Shown here piece by piece: positions 55,710 through 63,828 of a stretch of 64,000 bases of DNA. The translations under genes and the position numbers were made by a program. Numbering within the stretch: the stretch's first letter is position 1; every line of letters begins with the position of its first letter. The stretch comes from Microbacterium sp. APC 3901 (GTDB lineage Bacteria; Actinomycetota; Actinomycetes; Actinomycetales; Microbacteriaceae): contig NZ_JASDCU010000005.1 of the NCBI RefSeq assembly GCF_030407765.1, positions 124,001 to 188,000 of the forward strand, in the 5' to 3' direction. The notes beneath the pieces are model-generated. The model had not been told where the DNA came from, ran no database searches, and was given only the letters and a program-made list of their open reading frames with translations.

Positions 55710-57161
55710 TTGAGACGCGCGAAAATCGTCGCCACCCTGGGCCCCGCCACCTCCACCTATGACACCGTGCGTGCACTGATCGACGCCGGCGTGGACGTCG
55801 CGCGCCTGAACCTCAGCCACGGTGACTACTCCGTGCACGAGAACAACTACGCCAACGTCCGCAAGGCCGCCGATGATGCTGGTCGCGCCGTGTCGATCCT
55901 CGTCGACCTGCAGGGACCGAAGATCCGCCTCGGCAAGTTCGAGGGCGGCCCCTACGAGCTCGCCAAGGGCGACATCTTCAAGATCACGACCGAAGACATC
56001 ATCGGCAACAAGGAGATCTCGGGAACGACGTTCAAGGGCCTCCCCAACGACGTCAAGCCGGGAGACTTCCTGCTCATCGACGATGGCAAGGTCCGCGTCG
56101 AGGTCGTCGAGACCGACGGCGTCACGGTCACGACCCGCGTGATCGTCGCCGGAGCCGTGTCGAACAACAAGGGCATCAACCTCCCGGGCGTCGCAGTCAA
56201 CGTCCCCGCCCTGAGCGAGAAGGACGAGGAAGACCTCCGCTGGGGCCTGCGTATCGGCGCCGACCTCATCGCCCTGTCGTTCGTCCGCAACGCGGAGGAC
56301 ATCAGCCGCGTCCACGAGATCATGGCCGAAGAGGGCGTCAAGGTCCCCGTGATCGCCAAGGTCGAGAAGCCCCAGGCCGTCGATGCGCTCGAAGAGATCG
56401 TCGACGCGTTCGACGCGATCATGGTCGCCCGCGGTGACCTCGGTGTCGAGCTTCCTCTCGAAGCGGTGCCGATCGTGCAGAAGCGCGCCGTCGAGCTCGC
56501 TCGCCGCATGGCCAAGCCCGTCATCGTCGCGACGCAGATGCTCGAGTCGATGATCAACAGCCCGGTGCCGACCCGCGCCGAGACGTCGGACGTCGCGAAC
56601 GCGGTGCTCGACGGAGCCGATGCCGTGATGCTCTCGGGCGAGACCAGCGTCGGTGACTACCCGGTCGTCGTCGTCGAGACGATGGCTCGCATCATCGAGT
56701 CGACCGAGGAGCACGGTCTGGAGCGCATCGCGAAGCTCACGACAAAGCCGCGCACCCAGGGTGGCGCGATCACGCTCGCCGCTCTCGAGGTCGCCGAGTT
56801 CGTCGAGGCGAAGTACCTCTGCGTCTTCACCCAGTCGGGCGACTCGGCACGCCGTCTGTCGCGACTGCGTTCGCGCATCCCGATGATCGCCTTCACCCCC
56901 GAGCCCGGAATCCGCCGTCGTATGGCGCTGACCTGGGGCATCCAGTCGAAGCTCGTCGACATGGTGCAGCACACCGACCTGATGTACCTGCAGGTCGACG
57001 ACTACCTGCTCAGCAGCGGCCTCGCGGTCGAAGGGGACAAGGTCGTCGTGATCTCCGGTTCCCCTCCTGGAATCGTGGGCTCGACCAACGACATCCGCGT
57101 CCACAAGGTCGGGGACGCGGTCAACGGCGCAGCTCCGATCTACAAGGAAGCCACGATCTGA
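55710..57161 (+). CDS. pyk: Pyruvate kinase
   Basis: Pyk (483 aa) converts PEP and ADP to pyruvate and ATP in glycolysis. The N-terminus is RAKIVATLGPATSTYDTVRA. The active site includes LQGPKIRLGKFEGGPYE. The Lys/Glu motif is VIAKVEKPQAVDALEEIVDA, followed by MVARGDLGVELPLEAVPIVQ and ATQMLESMINSPVPTRAETS. A C-terminal effector domain is present. The start is TTG with GGAG upstream, because the family N-terminus begins at this codon. Confidence 0.96.
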   Translation: MRRAKIVATLGPATSTYDTVRALIDAGVDVARLNLSHGDYSVHENNYANVRKAADDAGRAVSILVDLQGPKIRLGKFEGGPYELAKGDIFKITTEDIIGNKEISGTTFKGLPNDVKPGDFLLIDDGKVRVEVVETDGVTVTTRVIVAGAVSNNKGINLPGVAVNVPALSEKDEEDLRWGLRIGADLIALSFVRNAEDISRVHEIMAEEGVKVPVIAKVEKPQAVDALEEIVDAFDAIMVARGDLGVELPLEAVPIVQKRAVELARRMAKPVIVATQMLESMINSPVPTRAETSDVANAVLDGADAVMLSGETSVGDYPVVVVETMARIIESTEEHGLERIAKLTTKPRTQGGAITLAALEVAEFVEAKYLCVFTQSGDSARRLSRLRSRIPMIAFTPEPGIRRRMALTWGIQSKLVDMVQHTDLMYLQVDDYLLSSGLAVEGDKVVVISGSPPGIVGSTNDIRVHKVGDAVNGAAPIYKEATI

Positions 57162-57176
57162 TCGAGGTCGCACAGC

Positions 57177-57206
57177 GAAGGGGCGGAACGATTGTTCCGC
57201 CCCTTC
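57177..57206 (+). terminator. Strong hairpin terminator after pyk
   Basis: A perfect 13-bp stem (GAAGGGGCGGAAC at 57177-57189 with GTTCCGCCCCTTC at 57194-57206) closes a GATT loop, 15 bases after the stop. It isolates pyk from the downstream hydrolase genes. Confidence 0.85.
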
Positions 57207-57272
57207 GTCGTCCACTCGGCGATGCTCCACGCGATGGTGTCAACCGGCTGGCGTAGGAGTGGGGACCGCACC

Positions 57273-57278
57273 TACGGT
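57273..57278 (+). promoter_or_regulatory. -10 element of the first alpha/beta hydrolase, probably leaderless
   Basis: TACGGT ends exactly 6 bases before the ATG at 57285. No ribosome binding site is visible between them. Confidence 0.45.
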
Positions 57279-57284
57279 GAGCGG

Positions 57285-58040
57285 ATGACTCTTCTCCCTC
57301 GGCGCATCGTCGTGGCGGGCCATGCCTTCCGTCTGCACGAAAGCACTGAGACGAAGGCGTCGGATGCCGTCATGTACGTGCTGATCCACGGCGTCGGCAT
57401 GTCCCATCGCTACTTCGCTCGTCTGCACGAGACCCTGCCGGAGTCCGCGCGGGTGATCTCGATCGACCTCCCCGGTTTCGCCGGGCTTCCACAGCCGGAG
57501 CGCGATCTCGAGGTCCCCGAGATGGGACGCCTGCTGGCGGAGCTCGTCGCCATGCTGGGCCCTGAGCGCGTCGTCTACGTCGGGCATTCGATGGGAGCCC
57601 AATGGGTGCTCGAGGCTGCGCGCGCGCATCCAGAGCACGTCGCGGGAATCGTGATGATCGGTCCGGTCGTCGATGAGCGGCACCGAACGCTCGGAGCGCA
57701 GGCACGGGCACTGGTGGTCGACACGCTGGGGGAGACCCCGGCAGCGAACGCCGTCGTCCTGGTCGACTACCTGCGGTGCGGCATGCGCCGGTATCTGAAG
57801 CAGGCCCGACGGATGGTCGAGTACTCGACGGCGTCGGCGGTTCAGTCCATCCGGGTGCCGGTGCTGGTCATCCGAGGAGGCGACGACCCTGTCGCCGGAT
57901 CGGAATGGGGCCACACACTCAGCGCCGCGGCGCGGCGCGGTGTGCTCACAGAGATCCCCGGTCAGTTTCACAATGTGCACTTCACCGCGCCCCACGCGGT
58001 CGGACAGGCGATCGAGGGGTGGGCGTCATCCGCGCACTGA
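57285..58040 (+). CDS. Alpha/beta hydrolase
   Basis: A 251-residue soluble alpha/beta-hydrolase with oxyanion-hole motif YVLIHGVGMSHRYFARL, nucleophile elbow VGHSMGAQW (Ser near residue 102), the acid in VIRGGDDPVAGSEWGH, and the catalytic His in IPGQFHNVHFTAP. Substrate is unknown. The ATG at 57285 fits the -10 spacing. The longer frame from 57192 starts inside the pyk terminator. A second hydrolase overlaps its end by 22 bases. Confidence 0.88.
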   Translation: MTLLPRRIVVAGHAFRLHESTETKASDAVMYVLIHGVGMSHRYFARLHETLPESARVISIDLPGFAGLPQPERDLEVPEMGRLLAELVAMLGPERVVYVGHSMGAQWVLEAARAHPEHVAGIVMIGPVVDERHRTLGAQARALVVDTLGETPAANAVVLVDYLRCGMRRYLKQARRMVEYSTASAVQSIRVPVLVIRGGDDPVAGSEWGHTLSAAARRGVLTEIPGQFHNVHFTAPHAVGQAIEGWASSAH

Positions 58041-58696
58041 GACGAGCGGGCTGGTGGATCGCCGATTACGCCTACGCCGTGTATTGGCAGTTGCGCGCGG
58101 CCGTCGATCGTCGCGACGCCGGATCCTTCGTGACCGGCTCGCAGGTGCCGATCGTGATCCTCCCCGGAGTGTACGAGACATGGCGGTTCATGCAGCCCCT
58201 CATCACGGCGCTGCACGCCCGGGGCCACCCCGTGCATGTCCTCGATTCGCTCCGGCACAACCGGCAGCCCGTCGTCGAATCGGCTCAGCTCATGACCGAG
58301 TTCCTCGAGGCGGCACAGCTCACCGATGCGCTCATCGTCGCACACAGCAAGGGCGGCCTCGCGGGCAAGATGGCGATGGCGGGCCCTGCCGGCTTCCGCG
58401 TACGCGCCATGGTGGCCGTGGCGACGCCCTTCGGCGGTTCCCGCTATGCACGGATGCTGCCGGTCCGGTCTCTCCGAGCGTTCTCGCCCTCGGATCCGTC
58501 GATCATGCAGCTCGCGCATCGACGCGATGTCAACGAACGGATCGTGTCGATCTACGGTGAGTTCGACCCGCACATCCCCGAGGGCAGTGAGCTCGGCGGC
58601 GCGATGAAGAACGTCCGTCTCGAAACCGGAGGTCACTTCCGGGTTCTCGCGAACCCCCGGGTCCTCGCGGAGGTCGCCGCGCTGTCCGAGCGGTGA
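58019..58696 (+). CDS. Alpha/beta hydrolase (lipase-like), second of a pair
   Basis: A 225-residue alpha/beta hydrolase resembling the small lipase/esterase group. Motifs: VPIVILPGVYETWRFMQPLI (oxyanion loop), nucleophile elbow VAHSKGG near residues 107-113 (Ala in place of the first Gly), acid in SIYGEFDPHIPEG and His in LETGGHFRVLANP. The start is a GTG at 58019 inside the preceding gene, with GAGGG just upstream. The first ~15 residues are hydrophobic/aromatic (WWIADYAYAVYW) and may touch the membrane. Translation coupled to the first hydrolase is likely. Confidence 0.85.
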   Translation: MGVIRALRRAGWWIADYAYAVYWQLRAAVDRRDAGSFVTGSQVPIVILPGVYETWRFMQPLITALHARGHPVHVLDSLRHNRQPVVESAQLMTEFLEAAQLTDALIVAHSKGGLAGKMAMAGPAGFRVRAMVAVATPFGGSRYARMLPVRSLRAFSPSDPSIMQLAHRRDVNERIVSIYGEFDPHIPEGSELGGAMKNVRLETGGHFRVLANPRVLAEVAALSER

Positions 58697-58767
58697 GCGA
58701 CGACGGGTCGATGCTCGCGCCTCACGCCCTCCTGTCACGGCAGCGCGGCCTCTCAGGTGCCGGGCTG

Positions 58768-58773
58768 TACTCT
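58768..58773 (+). promoter_or_regulatory. Possible -10 element of the hypothetical gene
   Basis: TACTCT fits TANNNT and predicts a start near 58780. It supports the ATG at 58822 over the earlier GTG at 58693. Confidence 0.3.
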
Positions 58774-58821
58774 GGTCGAGGCGCAGGCCCACCGCACAGC
58801 GACGGGTCCGCACCCACACCC

Positions 58822-59274
58822 ATGGATGACCTGACCATCGACCCCACCGTGGCCGAGCGACACGATCGCTCCCGCCCGCTGGTCGGAGCGCCGCTGGAGC
58901 CGGACGATGCCCCACCGCTGTCCGGAAAGCCGGGAAGCATCGGCGTCCGGTATCGCCTCAAGCGCCGATTCCGCACGTACGATGCCATCGCATGCGTCCC
59001 CGTCTATCTGGCACAGACGAGCGCGCGTCACACGATCCTGGCCCCGGGCGGCGCCCGGATCCACGGCGGACGAGCATTCGAGCCGGTGCTGGTGGGCGGG
59101 GCGGGCGTCGACGCGACGGACGACAACCTCGACGCGATCATCCGAGCCATGGTCCCTCGAACCGTGGTCACTGCCGATCATCCCGCGGTCGCGGAGCGGA
59201 TGATCCTCGAGTCGATGCGACCCGCTCTTGATCGTTACCTGCTGATCGACGGTCGGGTATGGATCAGCATCTGA
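58822..59274 (+). CDS. Hypothetical protein
   Basis: A 150-residue protein that I do not recognise. The first ~40 residues are polar and Pro/Asp-rich (DDLTIDPTVAERHDRSRP). The rest could form a small alpha/beta domain (RRFRTYDAIACVPVYLAQTS; LDAIIRAMVPRTVVTADHPA). No signal peptide or membrane helix is seen. The ATG at 58822 was chosen because the stretch from the GTG at 58693 reads as low-complexity Gly/Ser/Pro sequence and holds a possible promoter. The 58697-58821 interval then contains no gene. Confidence 0.6.
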   Translation: MDDLTIDPTVAERHDRSRPLVGAPLEPDDAPPLSGKPGSIGVRYRLKRRFRTYDAIACVPVYLAQTSARHTILAPGGARIHGGRAFEPVLVGGAGVDATDDNLDAIIRAMVPRTVVTADHPAVAERMILESMRPALDRYLLIDGRVWISI

Positions 59275-59281
59275 TCTGATG

Positions 59282-59364
59282 TGCCGGCGGTGGGACTCGA
59301 ACCCACACGCCCTTTCGGACAAAGCATTTTGAGTGCTCCGCGTCTGCCATTCCGCCACGCCGGC
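59282..59364 (-). tRNA. tRNA-Leu (anticodon CAA)
   Basis: The minus strand folds as a class II tRNA of 83 bases. The acceptor stem is GCCGGCG/CGCCGGC with discriminator A. The D-arm region is GGCGGAATGGCAGACGC, the anticodon loop CTCAAAA, with CAA in the middle, the long variable arm TGTCCGAAAGGGCG, and the T-arm GTGGGTTCGAGTCCCAC. CCA is not encoded. It reads UUG codons. Confidence 0.96.
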
Positions 59365-59453
59365 TCGTGTGTCGCGTCTACGACTTTAGCGCAGGCCATC
59401 TGCGCTCACCCGCACCCGCCGCGCCGTCGGGGGACCTCCGAGGTCGTCTCCAC

Positions 59454-59459
59454 TAGGAT
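59454..59459 (+). promoter_or_regulatory. -10 element of pdtaR, probably leaderless
   Basis: TAGGAT ends 6 bases before the GTG start at 59466. Confidence 0.5.
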
Positions 59460-59465
59460 GGGTCT

Positions 59466-60086
59466 GTGACCGAGCAAGAACAGGCAGCAGAAGAGCCCAC
59501 GTCATCCGCACCCCGACGCGTCGTCGTCGCCGAGGACGAGTCGCTGATCCGGCTCGACATCGTCGAGATCCTCCGCGACAACGGCTTCGACGTCGTCGGT
59601 GAGGCGGGTGACGGCGAGACCGCGGTGGCGCTCGCGACCGAGCTGCGCCCGGACCTCGTCATCATGGACGTCAAGATGCCGCAGCTCGACGGCATCAGCG
59701 CGGCTGAGAAGCTGCACAAGGGCAACATCGCCCCCGTCGTACTTCTCACGGCGTTCAGCCAGAAGGAGCTCGTCGAGCGCGCGAGCGAAGCCGGAGCACT
59801 GGCCTACGTGGTCAAGCCCTTCACCCCGAACGACCTGTTGCCCGCGATCGAGATCGCCCTCGCCCGCCACGAGCAGATCATCACGCTCGAGGCCGAGGTC
59901 GCCGACATGGTCGAGCGCTTCGAGACCCGCAAGCTCGTCGACCGGGCCAAGGGCCTGCTGAACGAGAAGATGGGCCTCTCCGAGCCTGAGGCGTTCCGCT
60001 GGATCCAGAAGGCATCGATGGATCGCCGCCTCACGATGCAGGATGTCGCCAAGGCGATCATCGAGCAGCTCGCTCCGAAGAAGTAG
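59466..60086 (+). CDS. pdtaR: PdtaR-type response regulator with ANTAR RNA-binding domain
   Basis: PdtaR (206 aa) is the response regulator of the PdtaS-PdtaR system and acts on RNA through its ANTAR domain. The receiver domain has acidic residues VVVAEDESLIRLDIVEILRD, the phospho-acceptor Asp in LVIMDVKMPQLDG (near residue 68) and the Lys in VVKPFTPNDL. The ANTAR domain (KLVDRAKGLLNEKMGLSEPE, then FRWIQKASMDRRLTMQDVAK) occupies the last ~65 residues. The histidine kinase gene is not in the window. It lies close to polA, as in many actinobacteria. Confidence 0.95.
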   Translation: MTEQEQAAEEPTSSAPRRVVVAEDESLIRLDIVEILRDNGFDVVGEAGDGETAVALATELRPDLVIMDVKMPQLDGISAAEKLHKGNIAPVVLLTAFSQKELVERASEAGALAYVVKPFTPNDLLPAIEIALARHEQIITLEAEVADMVERFETRKLVDRAKGLLNEKMGLSEPEAFRWIQKASMDRRLTMQDVAKAIIEQLAPKK

Positions 60087-60089
60087 TCT

Positions 60090-60653
60090 TTGCTGCGGCT
60101 CGACGCGGAGCACCTCCTGCGTCCGGTGCGGATCGGCGACGGCGCTGCACTGGCGAGAGCGTATTCGGCGAACCGAGAGCATCTCGCACCCTGGGAGCCC
60201 CTCAGATCGCCGGAGTTCTTCACCCCGGAGTGGCAGGAGTTCCACGCCGAGCAGTGCGTGTTGGAAGCATCCTCCGGACGCAACATCCGCTTCGTGATCG
60301 AGTCGTCCGACGGAGAGATCCGCGGACGCATCAACCTCAACAACATCGTTCGCGGTGCGTTCTGGAATGCCGATCTGGGCTACTGGATCGATAAGACCCG
60401 TCTCCGTCGCGGTCTCGCATCCCGCGGAGTGCGTCATGTCGCGGCGTTCGCACGGGACGAGGTGCGATTGCACCGCCTGCAGGCGGCCACGCTGCTGCAC
60501 AACTCCGGTTCACAGCGAGTCCTCGCGGACAACGGCTTCGAGCGCATCGGCATCGCACCGCAGTATCTGCGGATCGCGGGGGAGTGGCAGGACCACCTTC
60601 TGTTCCAGGTGCTGCTGGACGAGCCGCTCAGCGAGCCTCGGGAACGTCCTTGA
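60090..60653 (+). CDS. GNAT family N-acetyltransferase (RimJ-like)
   Basis: A 187-residue acetyltransferase of the RimJ/RimL group. Signs are LRPVRIGDGAALARAYSANR, GRINLNNIVRGAFWNADLGY, the acetyl-CoA segment DKTRLRRGLASRGVRHVAAF, and LHRLQAATLLHNSGSQRVLA near the end. The start is a TTG 3 bases after the pdtaR stop, and no ATG or GTG gives a full N-terminus. It may acetylate ribosomal or other protein N-termini, but the substrate is unknown. Its last 26 bases overlap the convergent thioesterase gene. Confidence 0.85.
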   Translation: MLRLDAEHLLRPVRIGDGAALARAYSANREHLAPWEPLRSPEFFTPEWQEFHAEQCVLEASSGRNIRFVIESSDGEIRGRINLNNIVRGAFWNADLGYWIDKTRLRRGLASRGVRHVAAFARDEVRLHRLQAATLLHNSGSQRVLADNGFERIGIAPQYLRIAGEWQDHLLFQVLLDEPLSEPRERP

Positions 60654-61056
60654 TCATGTTGGTGATCCGGATCGTCGAGCACCGGCGGCCCTGATCGTCG
60701 GAGACGACGATCTCGTGCACCGTGATGCTGCGTCCGAGGTGCACGGGCGTGCACACCCCGGTCACCACGCCGGACGTCGCCGAGCGGGTGTGCGTGGCGT
60801 TGATGTCGACACCGACAGCCAGTCGCCCTGGACCCGCGTGCAGGTTGGCGGCCATGGATCCCAGCGACTCGCCGAGCACCACATAGGCGCCGCCGTGCAT
60901 GAGGCCGACGGGCTGGGTGTTGCCCTCGACCGGAAGCGTGGCGACGCAGCGCTCGGTGGTGAACTCGAGGAACTCCATGCCCATCTTCTGAGCGAGGGCA
61001 CCCATTCCACGGGCTGTCGCCCAGTCGAGTCCTGCACTGGTCGCGGTGTCGCTCAT
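60628..61056 (-). CDS. PaaI family hotdog thioesterase
   Basis: A 142-residue hotdog-fold acyl-CoA thioesterase. The fold signature LMHGGAYVVLGESLGSMAAN lies near residues 52-71, followed by GRLAVGVDINATHTRSATSG and VCTPVHLGRSITVHEIVVSD. A strong GAGGAGGAA precedes the ATG. Acyl substrate cannot be told from sequence. It is divergent from polA and convergent with the GNAT gene. Confidence 0.9.
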   Translation of the reverse strand: MSDTATSAGLDWATARGMGALAQKMGMEFLEFTTERCVATLPVEGNTQPVGLMHGGAYVVLGESLGSMAANLHAGPGRLAVGVDINATHTRSATSGVVTGVCTPVHLGRSITVHEIVVSDDQGRRCSTIRITNMIKDVPEAR

Positions 61057-61089
61057 GGTTCCTCCTCAGCGGGTGTCTGTCGTCCTCGT

Positions 61090-61095
61090 TAGGCT
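61090..61095 (+). promoter_or_regulatory. -10 element of polA, probably leaderless
   Basis: TAGGCT ends 6 bases before the GTG start at 61102. Confidence 0.5.
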
Positions 61096-61101
61096 GACAG
61101 G

Positions 61102-63735
61102 GTGACGGACTCCGCAAAGCCTACTCTCATGGTCGTCGACGGCCATTCGCTCGCCTATCGTGCCTTCTTCGCCCTCCCGGTCGAGAACTTCACGACCAAA
61201 GACAATCAGCACACGAACGCCATCTACGGCTTCCTGTCGATGCTGGTGAACCTCATCAAGGCCGAGCAGCCGACGCACATGGCGATCGCTTTCGACACCT
61301 CACGTCACTCGTTCCGTACGGACGTCTACCCGGAGTACAAGGCGACCCGCTCCGAGTCCCCGCAGGAGTTCAAGGGGCAGATTCCGCTCCTGCAGGACTG
61401 TCTCGCCGCGATGTCCATCCCGGTGCTCACGAAAGAGGGGGTCGAGGCCGACGACATCCTCGCGACCCTCGCGGCGCAGGGCGCCGAGCAGGGTTATGAC
61501 GTGCTCGTGGTGTCCGGCGACCGCGACACCATCCAGCTGGTCACGGACGACGTCACGCTGCTGTACCCGTCGGTGCAGGGCGTCTCGCAGCTCAAGCGGT
61601 ACGACCCGGTGACCGTGCAGGAGCGCTACGGCGTGCGGCCCGAGCAGTACCCCGACATCGCGGCTCTCGTCGGCGAGACGAGCGACAACCTTCCCGGTGT
61701 GCCCAAAGTGGGCGAGAAGACGGCCGTGAAGTGGCTGACCCAGTTCGGTTCGCTTGACGATCTGCTCGAGCGCTCAGACGAGATCAAGGGCGTCGTGGGC
61801 GGCAATCTGCGTGACCACATCGAAGACGTGCGGCGTAATCGTCGGCTCAACCGTCTGCTGCGGGACGTCGAACTCCCCGTCGCGCCCGACGACCTCGCCG
61901 TCACGCCGATCGATGCCCAGGCCGTACGCGACATCTTCGCCCGTCTCGAGTTCCGGACCCTGCTGCCTCGCGTCTTCGAGGCCGTCGGCGCCGGCGAGGT
62001 CGCCGACGACCCGACGACGACAGTGGTGCTGCCCGAGCCGACCCAGGTCACCGCGGCGGACTTCGTCAGCTGGGCCGAGGCGCAGACCGATGACGTCGCC
62101 GTGCGGATCGTCGTGCAGGGTGGAGCTCCGACGAGGCTCGGTGCCGCGTCCGGGGGTGAACTCCGCGAACTCGACTGGAACGACGACGTCGTCGAAGTCC
62201 TGCGGCCGTGGCTCGAGTCCGCGAGCCCAAAGGTGCTCCACGATGCGAAGCCCCAGGTCAAGGCTCTGCTCCGACGGGGTGTGCGAATGAGCGGCCTGGC
62301 CTATGACACGAGTCTGGCGGGATGGCTGCTGCGTCCGAGCTTCCCCGACAAGACGCTCGGCGACCTCGTCGAGCGCTACCTCGGCGAGAAGCTGCCGGAG
62401 GCAGACCCGACGCAGCTCGTTCCTGAGACCGAGGGCGCAACTCCCTCGCAGGAGGCCTGGTTCGCGCTCCGTGTCGCCGCGGCACTGCGCGAGGACATTC
62501 CTGAATCCGTCGCCGCGGTGCTCACCGACATCGAGCTGCCGACGCTGCTGACGCTGGCTGATATGGAGGTCGCCGGTGTCGCGGTGTCGCACGACGTGCT
62601 GTCGACCTTCTCCGGTGAGTTGGCGACACGCGCCGAAGGTCTCGCTCAGGAGGCGTTCGGGATCGTCGGTCGCGAGTTCAATCTCGGGTCTCCCAAGCAG
62701 CTGCAGGAGGTGCTGTTCGACGACCTGCAGCTCCCAAAGACCCGCAAGACCAAGACGGGGTACTCCACGGATGCCGCGGTTCTCGCCGATCTGCAGGAGT
62801 CCCACCCGCACCCGTTCCTCGGGCTGCTGCTGCAGCATCGTGAGGCGACCAAGCTCCGCCAGATCATCGAGTCGCTCGACACCGCCATTCAGCCCGATCA
62901 CCGGGTGCACACGACGTACGTGCAGACAGGCAGCCAGACCGGACGCCTGTCGAGCACCGATCCGAACCTCCAGAACATCCCCGTTCGCACAGAAGAATCC
63001 CGTCGCATCCGCAGCGCCTTCCAGGTGGGAGAAGGCTACGAGTCGCTCCTCACCGCCGACTACTCGCAGATCGAGATGCGGATCATGGCCCATCTCTCCG
63101 GCGACGAGGGCCTCATCGAGGCGTTCAACAGCGGTGAGGACCTGCATCGGTTCGTCGGTGCGCGGGTGTTCGGTGTCGAGCCGAGCGAAGTGACATCCGC
63201 GATGCGCACGAAGGTGAAGGCGATGTCGTACGGCCTCGTCTACGGCCTCTCGGCATTCGGACTGTCGAAGCAGCTCCGCATCGAACAGTCCGAGGCGAAG
63301 CAGCTGATGATCGAGTACTTCGCACGATTCGGAGCGGTGCGCGACTATCTTCGGGCATCCGTCATGAAGGCCAAGGAGGTCGGGTACACCGAGACCATCT
63401 TCGGCCGCCGCCGCCCGTTCCCCGACCTTGCGAGCCCGAACCGCGTCCTTCGCGAGAATGCCGAGCGCGCAGCGCTCAACGCTCCGATTCAGGGAAGCGC
63501 GGCCGACATCATGAAGATCGCTCTCCTGCACATCCACGAGGACCTCCGCGACGAGGGTCTCGCGTCGCGCGCGCTGCTGCAGATCCACGACGAACTCGTC
63601 GTCGAAGTGGCCCCGGGGGAGTGGGACGCGGCGGAGCGGATCGTGCGGACCCGAATGGGCGACGCCGCGAATCTCACGGTGCCCCTCGACGTGCAGGTCG
63701 GGCGCGGACGCGATTGGAACGAGGCCGCGCACTGA
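61102..63735 (+). CDS. polA: DNA polymerase I
   Basis: PolA (877 aa) fills gaps and removes primers. The N-terminal 5' nuclease domain (MVVDGHSLAYRAFFALPVEN to about residue 300) has metal Asp residues in GVEADDILATLA and SGDRDTIQLV. The middle region (320-490) keeps the fold but no DxE/YxxxD proofreading motif is seen, so 3'-5' exonuclease is probably lost, as in other actinobacteria. Polymerase motifs: A LTADYSQIEMRIMAHLSGDE, B RTKVKAMSYGLVYGLSAFGL, C LLQIHDELVVEVAPGEWD. The start is GTG. Confidence 0.97.
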   Translation: MTDSAKPTLMVVDGHSLAYRAFFALPVENFTTKDNQHTNAIYGFLSMLVNLIKAEQPTHMAIAFDTSRHSFRTDVYPEYKATRSESPQEFKGQIPLLQDCLAAMSIPVLTKEGVEADDILATLAAQGAEQGYDVLVVSGDRDTIQLVTDDVTLLYPSVQGVSQLKRYDPVTVQERYGVRPEQYPDIAALVGETSDNLPGVPKVGEKTAVKWLTQFGSLDDLLERSDEIKGVVGGNLRDHIEDVRRNRRLNRLLRDVELPVAPDDLAVTPIDAQAVRDIFARLEFRTLLPRVFEAVGAGEVADDPTTTVVLPEPTQVTAADFVSWAEAQTDDVAVRIVVQGGAPTRLGAASGGELRELDWNDDVVEVLRPWLESASPKVLHDAKPQVKALLRRGVRMSGLAYDTSLAGWLLRPSFPDKTLGDLVERYLGEKLPEADPTQLVPETEGATPSQEAWFALRVAAALREDIPESVAAVLTDIELPTLLTLADMEVAGVAVSHDVLSTFSGELATRAEGLAQEAFGIVGREFNLGSPKQLQEVLFDDLQLPKTRKTKTGYSTDAAVLADLQESHPHPFLGLLLQHREATKLRQIIESLDTAIQPDHRVHTTYVQTGSQTGRLSSTDPNLQNIPVRTEESRRIRSAFQVGEGYESLLTADYSQIEMRIMAHLSGDEGLIEAFNSGEDLHRFVGARVFGVEPSEVTSAMRTKVKAMSYGLVYGLSAFGLSKQLRIEQSEAKQLMIEYFARFGAVRDYLRASVMKAKEVGYTETIFGRRRPFPDLASPNRVLRENAERAALNAPIQGSAADIMKIALLHIHEDLRDEGLASRALLQIHDELVVEVAPGEWDAAERIVRTRMGDAANLTVPLDVQVGRGRDWNEAAH

Positions 63736-63816
63736 TGCCGACCGACGCCACGTGACGGCGACGGCGCCGAGCTCGGCCACGCGGTACACCGATATCCTGC
63801 GCCGGGGGTGCGGGGC

Positions 63817-63822
63817 TACGCT
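63817..63822 (+). promoter_or_regulatory. -10 element of the last gene, probably leaderless
   Basis: TACGCT ends 6 bases before the ATG at 63829. It has the same geometry as the rarA, polA and pdtaR elements. Confidence 0.4.
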
Positions 63823-63828
63823 GGAGGG

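Noticed and set aside
58693-58821. Upstream extension of the hypothetical gene from GTG 58693
   Set aside because: The added 43 residues are Gly/Ser/Pro/Arg low-complexity, and the stretch contains a TACTCT element. The overlap with the preceding stop is the only argument for it.
63766-63777. 12-base perfect palindrome GCCGAGCTCGGC after polA
   Set aside because: It is short, GC-rich and expected by chance at this base composition. It has no loop and no T-tract.
61774-63789. Minus-strand open frame (671 codons) opposite polA
   Set aside because: Antisense to the polymerase domain, with no motifs of its own.
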